This document shows, piece by piece, positions 14,355 to 18,607 of a DNA stretch of 18,607 nucleotides. Source of the stretch: JAWLGW01 sp964569055 (lineage in GTDB: Bacteria; Planctomycetota; J058). Numbering within the stretch: the first letter of the stretch is position 1; each line of letters opens with the position of its first letter. The position numbers were made by a program, and so were the translations under genes. A model generated the notes under the pieces. That model saw only the letters and a program-made list of their open reading frames with translations, did no database searches and was not told the origin of the DNA. Location of the stretch: NCBI GenBank assembly GCA_964569055.1, contig CAZMSZ010000125.1, positions 1 to 18,607 of the forward strand. The letters run 5' to 3'.

Positions 14355-14371
14355 ATTGTAGGACGCGTCCT
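14355..14371 (-). promoter_or_regulatory. promoter -10 (TACAAT) with overlapping 12-bp palindrome
   Basis: On the minus strand TACAAT (14360 down to 14355) matches the sigma70 -10 at 5 of 6 positions. Immediately upstream, and sharing one base, is AGGACGCGTCCT (14360-14371), a perfect 12-bp palindrome lying in the -35/-10 spacer. It would lie on the promoter of the lipoprotein-methyltransferase operon. No strong -35 is visible. A repressor operator is the simplest reading, by inference. Confidence 0.5.
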
Positions 14372-14401
14372 TGAGCGAGCCACCGCGGCTGCACAGTCGG
14401 C

Positions 14402-15640
14402 TCAGCCCTCGTCGGTCGAGGCGTCGAGCGCCTCGTCGCGCGGGCGGAGCGCCTGGGGGAAGCGCCGGGCGAGGATCTCGTGGAGCGCGTGGGCCACGTC
14501 GCCCGCGTGCGCCGGGCGGTCGGCGGGCTGCTTGGCGAGGAGCTGGTGGACGAGGGTCTCGAGCTCGGCGGGGGCGTCGGGGCGGACCACGCGCAGGCGC
14601 GGCGGGCGCGCGGTCTGGATGCGGTGGACCAGCTCGACCAGGCGCTCGGCGCCCCCCGTCGAGAACGGCGCCTGGCCGACGACGAGGTGGTAGAGCGTCG
14701 CGCCCAGGGCGTACAGGTCGGCGCGCGCGTCGACCGCCTTGGCGTCCACGATCTGCTCGGGCGCGGAGTAGGGGAGCGAGCCGAGGCCGAGCCCGGTCTC
14801 GGTGAGCGCGGCCGCGTCGCCCAGCTGCTTGGCGATCCCGAAGTCGCCCAGCTTCGCCACCCCGCCTGGGGCGATGAAGATGTTCGCGGGCTTCACGTCG
14901 CGGTGCACCACGCCCACCGCGGCGGCGGCGGCCAGCGCGCGCGCCACGTCGCGCCCGATCTCGAGGGCGCGCGGCAGCGGGAGCGGCCCGCGCCGGAGGA
15001 GGTCGAGCGCGGTGGGGCCCTGCACCAGCTCCATGAGAATGTACGGGCGGCCCTCGACGATCCGCACGTCGTAGGTCTCGACCACGTGCGGGCTGGTGAC
15101 GCGGCAGCAGAGCTGCGCTTCGCGCAGGAAGCGGCGGTGCTCCTCGGAGCCGGGCGCGATCTCGCGGCGCAGGAACTTGACGGCGACCTTGCGCCCGAGC
15201 AGGTGCTGGCGCGCCACCCACACCCGCCCCTGCGCGCCCGCGCCGAGCTCCTCGAGCAGCTCGAACTCGTCGGCCGGGAGGAGCGGCGCGTCGAGCTCGC
15301 GGTGCGCGAGCGCCACGGTCTTGCTCTGGTCGTCGCAGCCGATCAGCTCGGACTCCACGAGGTGCTGCCCGAGCGCGACCGACGCGCCTCGCGGCACGCG
15401 GACCGCCGTCTTGGCGGTGAGCCGCGTCGCGCCCACGAAGGTGCCGTTGCGGCTGCCGAGGTCGGTCGCCCACAGGCCGTCCTCGCGCAGCTCGAGCGTG
15501 AGGTGCCGGCGCGAGATCCGCGGGTCGTCGAGGCGCAGCGTCGCCTCCTCGCCGCGGCCGAGCACGAAGCTCTGCCCGGGGCGCAACACGCTGCTCGCCA
15601 CCACCTCGCCGTCGCGCACCACGACCAGGCTCGCCTCCAA
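14402..15640 (-). CDS. FHA-domain serine/threonine protein kinase
   Basis: 412 residues. The start is TTG at 15640, with GGGAGGGAG a few bases upstream. Residues about 5-98 are an FHA domain (GR 28-29, SRRH 43-46, GSRNGT 62-67), which binds phosphothreonine peptides. After a short linker, residues 126-390 are a Hanks-type kinase: glycine loop GAGAQGRV 133-140, catalytic lysine K155, HRDVKPAN (246-253), DFG 266-268 and APE 293-295. All catalytic residues are present, so it should be active. There is no transmembrane or extracellular sensor part, so it is cytoplasmic, and FHA probably serves autoregulation or substrate choice. It starts 24 bp after the STN-repeat protein gene and is likely cotranscribed with it. 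Confidence 0.93.
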   Translation of the reverse strand: MEASLVVVRDGEVVASSVLRPGQSFVLGRGEEATLRLDDPRISRRHLTLELREDGLWATDLGSRNGTFVGATRLTAKTAVRVPRGASVALGQHLVESELIGCDDQSKTVALAHRELDAPLLPADEFELLEELGAGAQGRVWVARQHLLGRKVAVKFLRREIAPGSEEHRRFLREAQLCCRVTSPHVVETYDVRIVEGRPYILMELVQGPTALDLLRRGPLPLPRALEIGRDVARALAAAAAVGVVHRDVKPANIFIAPGGVAKLGDFGIAKQLGDAAALTETGLGLGSLPYSAPEQIVDAKAVDARADLYALGATLYHLVVGQAPFSTGGAERLVELVHRIQTARPPRLRVVRPDAPAELETLVHQLLAKQPADRPAHAGDVAHALHEILARRFPQALRPRDEALDASTDEG

Positions 15641-15664
15641 GCGCTCCCTCCCGTTGGCGCGAGC

Positions 15665-16522
15665 TTACCGCGCCCGGTCGGGCGCGATCAGGCCGTCGAG
15701 CACCGGCTCGTCGCCCGGCGTCGTGCCCCGGGTGGTGACGGTCACGCGGTCGCCCGCGCGCAGCCGCTGCAGCGGGGCGCGCAGCCGCTCGCGGGCGGCG
15801 CGCGCGGCGGGGAGGGCGATCGTCTCGACCACGCCGTCGCGGCGCTCGAGCTCGAGGCCCTCGGGGCCGAGGGCGCGGAACCGCCCCTCGAGGACGCGGC
15901 GGCGTGGCGCGTCGGACCTCGCGTCCTCGGCCTCGCGTGCGTCGTTTCGCGCCGCGGGCGGTGGGCTCGCGACCTCGCCCGGCGCGCCCACGCGCAGCGC
16001 CTCGCCCGCGCCGAGGACCACGTAGTCGCCGGCCGTCTCGGCGATCGCCCGCAGCGCCGCGAGCGGCTCGACCGCGCGCAGGTCGACGTTGATCCGCCCG
16101 CGGACCGCCGGCGAGAGCACGATGCTCCGCTCGGCGTAGCGGGCCAGCAGCAGCAGCACCGTGCGCACGTCGGCGTCGCGGAACTGCACGCTCAGCCGGA
16201 GCGGCCGCTCGAGCAGCAGCGCCTCCCCCGGGAGCTCGCGCACGCGCAGGCGGGCCAGCCGCGCCACCATGGAGACCGCGTCGCGCCAGGCCACGCGCTC
16301 GAGGCGCAGCGTGAGGCGCCCGTCGAGGTCGGGGGCGGCGAGCACGGTCCGCCCGGACTGGCGCGAGATCTCGGCCGCGAGCTCCTCGATCGACTCGTCC
16401 TGCGCGTCGAGCGAGATCACCTCGCGCAGCCGGGCGGGCGCGGCCGCCTCTTGCTGCGCGGAAGCGGGCGCGGCGAGCGCCGCGATCAGGGTGGCCACGC
16501 CGCAGAGCGCGATCCGAGGCAT
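15665..16522 (-). CDS. periplasmic STN-repeat (secretin N-domain-like) protein
   Basis: 285 residues from the ATG at 16522; the frame is open to 16576, but only this start gives a normal signal peptide (PRIALCGVATLIAALAAPASA, likely cut before QQ at 23-24). Two tandem STN/secretin N0-like domains follow, about 35-107 (ISLDAQDESIEELAAEIS...) and 108-179 (LSVQFRDADVRTVLLLLARYAERSIVLSP). After a polar linker comes a beta-rich C-terminal part (about 208-285). STN domains occur at the N-terminus of secretins such as PilQ and of TonB receptors, but no secretin or barrel domain follows here. It is exported and may dock to another machine. Operon with the FHA-kinase downstream (24 bp). Confidence 0.72.
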   Translation of the reverse strand: MPRIALCGVATLIAALAAPASAQQEAAAPARLREVISLDAQDESIEELAAEISRQSGRTVLAAPDLDGRLTLRLERVAWRDAVSMVARLARLRVRELPGEALLLERPLRLSVQFRDADVRTVLLLLARYAERSIVLSPAVRGRINVDLRAVEPLAALRAIAETAGDYVVLGAGEALRVGAPGEVASPPPAARNDAREAEDARSDAPRRRVLEGRFRALGPEGLELERRDGVVETIALPAARAARERLRAPLQRLRAGDRVTVTTRGTTPGDEPVLDGLIAPDRAR

Positions 16523-16589
16523 ACGGGAGCGTCCCTCCCCCCGCTGCAGGCTGGCAACGCGGGCACGCCGGCGCAAGGGCCGCGCGGCC

Positions 16590-18017
16590 TCACGCCGGGG
16601 CGCTCGGCTCCTCGGGCGCGGTGTCCTCGTCGAGGTCCTTGAGCGCGTCGATCAGCCACACCAGGAACGCGACCGACGTCACGGCGGTCCCGGAGAGGAG
16701 CCCGGCGAGCAGGCCGTAGAACGGGTCGAACCCGTGGTCCCGCGCGATCGTGGCGCCGGCGTAGGCCAGGGGGCCCGCCAGCAGCAGGTAGCGCATGGTC
16801 GCCATGACCAGGCCCGGCCCGCCGCGCTGCAGCGCCTCGAAGGCGGGGCGGCAGAGCAGGAAGGGGATCGTGACCAGGGCCGCGACCGGCGCGGCGTAGC
16901 GCACCGCGAACGCGGCCAGCCTCTGGGTGGCCGCCGCGTCGCCGAGCGCGACCGCGAGCGCCTCGCCGCCGAGGAGGCACAGCGGCGTGGCCACCACGAG
17001 CGCGTAGGCGGCGGCGAGCCCGAACGCGCGGTAGAGCTGGCTGCGCATCGCCTCGTGCTGCCCCTCGCCCACCAGGCGGGCCACGAAGGGGAGCACCGCC
17101 ACGCCCAGGGCGATCACGGGCATCAGCGCGATCGCCTGGGCGCGGTGGTAGATCGCGTAGGCGGCGATCGCCGCGGTGGCCTGCTCGAAGCGCGCGAGCA
17201 CGGCGTTGACCAGGAACAGCTCGGTCCCCATCAGCGCGTACGTGAGGGCGGAGGGGATCCCGAGCGCCAGCAGCGCCGAGAGCGGCCGCGAGAACAGCCC
17301 CTCGCGGGTGAAGCCGGGCCGGCGGCCGCGCAACGGGGCGGGCGGCGGCTCGCTCGCCCAGCGCGCCCGGCGCGCCGCCTCGAGCGCGCGCATCCGCCAC
17401 AGCGCGTAGGCCAGGCTCGCGAGGCGGGCCAGCCCGGTCGCGAGGGCGATGCCGAACAGGCCCAGGCCGAAGCCGAACACGAACAGCGTGTTCAGCCCGA
17501 GGTTGGTGAAGCCCGAGATCAGCCCCGCGATCATGGTCGAGCGCGTGTCGTGATGCGCCTTGACGATCGAGTCGGGGATCACGGACCAGAAGCCGAACAG
17601 CGCCACGCCGGTCACCGCCACGGGGGCGTAGACGGCGAACGCCTCGGCCGTGCGCGGCGGGAGCCCGAGGTGATCGGCCGCGAGCCAGGCCCCGACCGCG
17701 ACGCCGAGGAAGATCAGCGTGAGCGCGGCGCACACGCCGATCGACACCCGGATCAGCTGACGGATCCGCTCCTCGTGCCGCTCGCCCATGGCGCGGCTGA
17801 GGTGCGAGGTGAGGGCGGACGAGGCGCCCACCCAGCAGGCTATGAACAGGAACTCCAGCGGGAAGAACAGGCCGATCGCCGCCACGGCCGCGTCGCCGAT
17901 CGTGGAGGCGTAGGGCAGGTCGATCGCGCTGAGCATCGCCCGCGCCGTGAAGCTGATCACCAGCGGCCAGGCGAGGGCGAGCAGGGACTTGCTACCAGCG
18001 GGCGCGGGGGTGGCCAT
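16590..18017 (-). CDS. MATE-family multidrug/Na+ (H+) antiporter
   Basis: 475 residues, the usual MATE length, with about twelve hydrophobic helices in two similar halves. LALAWPLVISFTARAMLSAIDL and IGLFFPLEFLFIACWVG in the first half, and LALGIPSALTYALMGTELFLVN opening the second half, are typical of MatE domains. A polar loop with Arg and Pro (about 225-255) separates the halves. MATE proteins export cationic drugs, metabolites or organic anions using Na+ or H+; the substrate is not readable. The tail is acidic and cytoplasmic. A short-leader promoter box is present directly upstream. It is separated from the STN gene by 67 bp on the same strand. Confidence 0.9.
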   Translation of the reverse strand: MATPAPAGSKSLLALAWPLVISFTARAMLSAIDLPYASTIGDAAVAAIGLFFPLEFLFIACWVGASSALTSHLSRAMGERHEERIRQLIRVSIGVCAALTLIFLGVAVGAWLAADHLGLPPRTAEAFAVYAPVAVTGVALFGFWSVIPDSIVKAHHDTRSTMIAGLISGFTNLGLNTLFVFGFGLGLFGIALATGLARLASLAYALWRMRALEAARRARWASEPPPAPLRGRRPGFTREGLFSRPLSALLALGIPSALTYALMGTELFLVNAVLARFEQATAAIAAYAIYHRAQAIALMPVIALGVAVLPFVARLVGEGQHEAMRSQLYRAFGLAAAYALVVATPLCLLGGEALAVALGDAAATQRLAAFAVRYAAPVAALVTIPFLLCRPAFEALQRGGPGLVMATMRYLLLAGPLAYAGATIARDHGFDPFYGLLAGLLSGTAVTSVAFLVWLIDALKDLDEDTAPEEPSAPA

Positions 18018-18026
18018 GGGAGGCGG

Positions 18027-18032
18027 AGTCTA
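18027..18032 (-). promoter_or_regulatory. candidate -10 box for MATE gene
   Basis: TAGACT on the minus strand lies 9 nt before the ATG at 18017. A GCCTCCC stretch lies between them and no Shine-Dalgarno sequence is seen, fitting the leaderless or near-leaderless pattern. Confidence 0.35.
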
Positions 18033-18065
18033 TCTCCCCCTGCGGGCGGGTGGCCGCTCGGCGCT

Positions 18066-18278
18066 GCTAACCCGGATGTTTCACGAGGCACGAGCGTCCT
18101 GCGCCATCGGAAGCTCAGGATCGAGCGCAGACAGCGCAATGACCGCAGAGATCGGGGACGAGCACGAGCCGATCGGAATCGCGACTTCAGCGCACCTCTG
18201 CGTTCTCGGCGATCTCTGCGCTGAGATCGCTCGCTTGCCTGGGTCGAGGGCGGGCCCTCGTGAAAGATCAGGCTAACC
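18066..18278. repeat. 213-bp inverted-repeat-bounded intergenic element
   Basis: The arms 18066-18088 and 18256-18278 are imperfect inverse copies: ten bases (TTTCACGAGG/CCTCGTGAAA) are exact, the rest partial. The 7-bp word GCTAACC is also present in the same orientation at both ends (18066-18072, 18272-18278). Inside is an 11-bp perfect inverted pair CGCAGAGATCG (18144-18154) and CGATCTCTGCG (18210-18220). Base composition is visibly lower in GC than the genes. The half-site also resembles the hairpin at 10-52. It contains no convincing ORF; it may be a non-autonomous (MITE- or REP-like) repeat. Confidence 0.45.
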
Positions 18279-18306
18279 GGCGGCGCCGCACGCCGCCGCT
18301 GGTTAG
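18273..18306. repeat. 13-bp inverted repeat overlapping promoter
   Basis: CTAACCGGCGGCG (18273-18285) pairs with 18294-18306 at 12 of 13 positions (the exception is a G/T pair), with an 8-nt loop. Its right arm overlaps the TAGGCT -10 of the following gene. It could be an operator or terminator. Confidence 0.45.
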
Positions 18307-18309
18307 GCT
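18304..18309 (+). promoter_or_regulatory. candidate -10 box, leaderless start for L12-like gene
   Basis: TAGGCT ends 6 nt before the ATG at 18316, and no Shine-Dalgarno sequence is present. This is the same arrangement as at 8311-8323. Confidence 0.42.
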
Positions 18310-18315
18310 GAGCGC

Positions 18316-18607
18316 ATGAGCGTCGAGCAAGGCGTCGGGCTGCTGGTGGTGTTCGTGGTCCTGCTCGGGGCGCTCGGGTGGGTGCTGCGCTCCGAGCGGT
18401 CGCGTGCCGGTGAGACCGGGCGCGGCGAGGAGGCGCCGCCGCTCGCGGCCGCCTCGCCCGGCGGGGGGGAGGACGCGTTCGTGGCGGAGCTGGTCCAGCT
18501 CACTCGCGGCGGCCGGAAGATCGAGGCGATCCGGCGGCTGCGCGAGCGGACCCGGTGCGGGCTGAAGGAGGCCAAGGACGCGGTCGAGGCGCTCGAGCGC
18601 GGCGAGC
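18316..18607 (+). CDS. membrane-tethered ribosomal L7/L12 C-terminal-like protein (partial)
   Basis: 97 codons before the window edge; the 3' end is missing. An N-terminal hydrophobic helix (about 6-24, GLLVVFVVLLGALGWVL) has no clear cleavage site and is followed by a polar, Gly/Pro/Glu-rich linker. Residues about 54-97 (FVAELVQLTRGGRKIEAIRRLRE, then GLKEAKDAVEAL) copy the start of the bL12 C-terminal domain, including the K-I-x-x-I-K/R spacing and the GLKEAKD motif that contacts translation GTPases. True L7/L12 is soluble, has a dimerising N-domain and sits in the rplJL operon, so this is a paralogous domain use. Similar short proteins are known in other high-GC bacteria; their role is unknown. 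Confidence 0.7.
   Translation, partial: MSVEQGVGLLVVFVVLLGALGWVLRSERSRAGETGRGEEAPPLAAASPGGGEDAFVAELVQLTRGGRKIEAIRRLRERTRCGLKEAKDAVEALERGE

Noticed and set aside
13749..15473. 574-codon minus-strand frame across the kinase and lipoprotein genes
   Set aside because: It is out of frame with the intact FHA-kinase motifs and joins two genes separated by a clear promoter. It is not a fusion.
14480..18224. Long plus-strand open frames (to 16642, and 16161-18224) antisense to the kinase, STN and MATE genes
   Set aside because: They are rich in Arg, His, Glu and Gly, with no motif and no ribosome site. They are mirror frames of GC-rich genes.

Overview
The window is very GC-rich (by eye well above 70%), densely coded, and has long spurious open frames on the opposite strand of most genes. 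No rRNA, tRNA, CRISPR array, transposase or phage gene is visible. The gene content suggests a Gram-negative bacterium of the Myxococcota / deltaproteobacterial grade or possibly Planctomycetota: an FHA plus Ser/Thr kinase, several lipoproteins, a prokaryotic RING finger, secretin-type N domains, a PqqD-like plus CxxCxxCC fusion, and small zinc-ribbon proteins. This assignment is inference, because no marker gene is present.

Layout. (1) 64-2232 (-): a zinc-ribbon plus giant coiled-coil protein whose C-terminal part is eleven exact-length 14-residue repeats. (2) 2372-4172 (+): two lysophospholipid acyltransferase-type enzymes, one DUF374-like and one PlsC-like. (3) 5776-4156 (-): a two-gene unit of a saccharopine-dehydrogenase-like oxidoreductase and a rhodanese lipoprotein. 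The rhodanese overlaps the end of the plsC-like gene tail to tail. (4) 5881-7308 (+): a compact unit of a 15-codon leader ORF, a DUF1304 membrane protein, a GNAT acetyltransferase and a membrane-anchored RING-type zinc finger, with overlapping or nearly touching ends. (5) 7394-8266 (+): two lipoproteins of unknown function. (6) 8323-10955 (+): an RsmC/RlmG-like methyltransferase translationally coupled to a PqqD-like/CxxCxxCC fusion protein. (7) 18017-11005 (-): MATE transporter, STN-repeat periplasmic protein plus FHA-kinase, lipoprotein plus methyltransferase, MscS channel, and a small zinc-ribbon protein. (8) 18316-end (+): a membrane-tethered protein with a ribosomal L7/L12 C-terminal-like domain, cut by the window edge.

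Regulation. Several genes have a TAnnnT -10-like box 6-9 nt before the start codon and no Shine-Dalgarno sequence, which suggests leaderless transcripts. Others have clear GGAGG-type sites. Perfect or near-perfect palindromes sit directly on or next to three promoters (8277-8307, 14360-14371, 18273-18306). A degenerate inverted repeat with the core TAgCCCGGatnTTnCACGA is found at both ends of the window and looks like a dispersed intergenic element.

The strongest leads are the PqqD-like/CxxCxxCC fusion coupled to a methyltransferase, the membrane-bound RING protein in an acetyltransferase operon, the STN-repeat protein paired with an FHA-kinase, and the membrane-tethered L12-like domain. None of these proves a new system from sequence alone.
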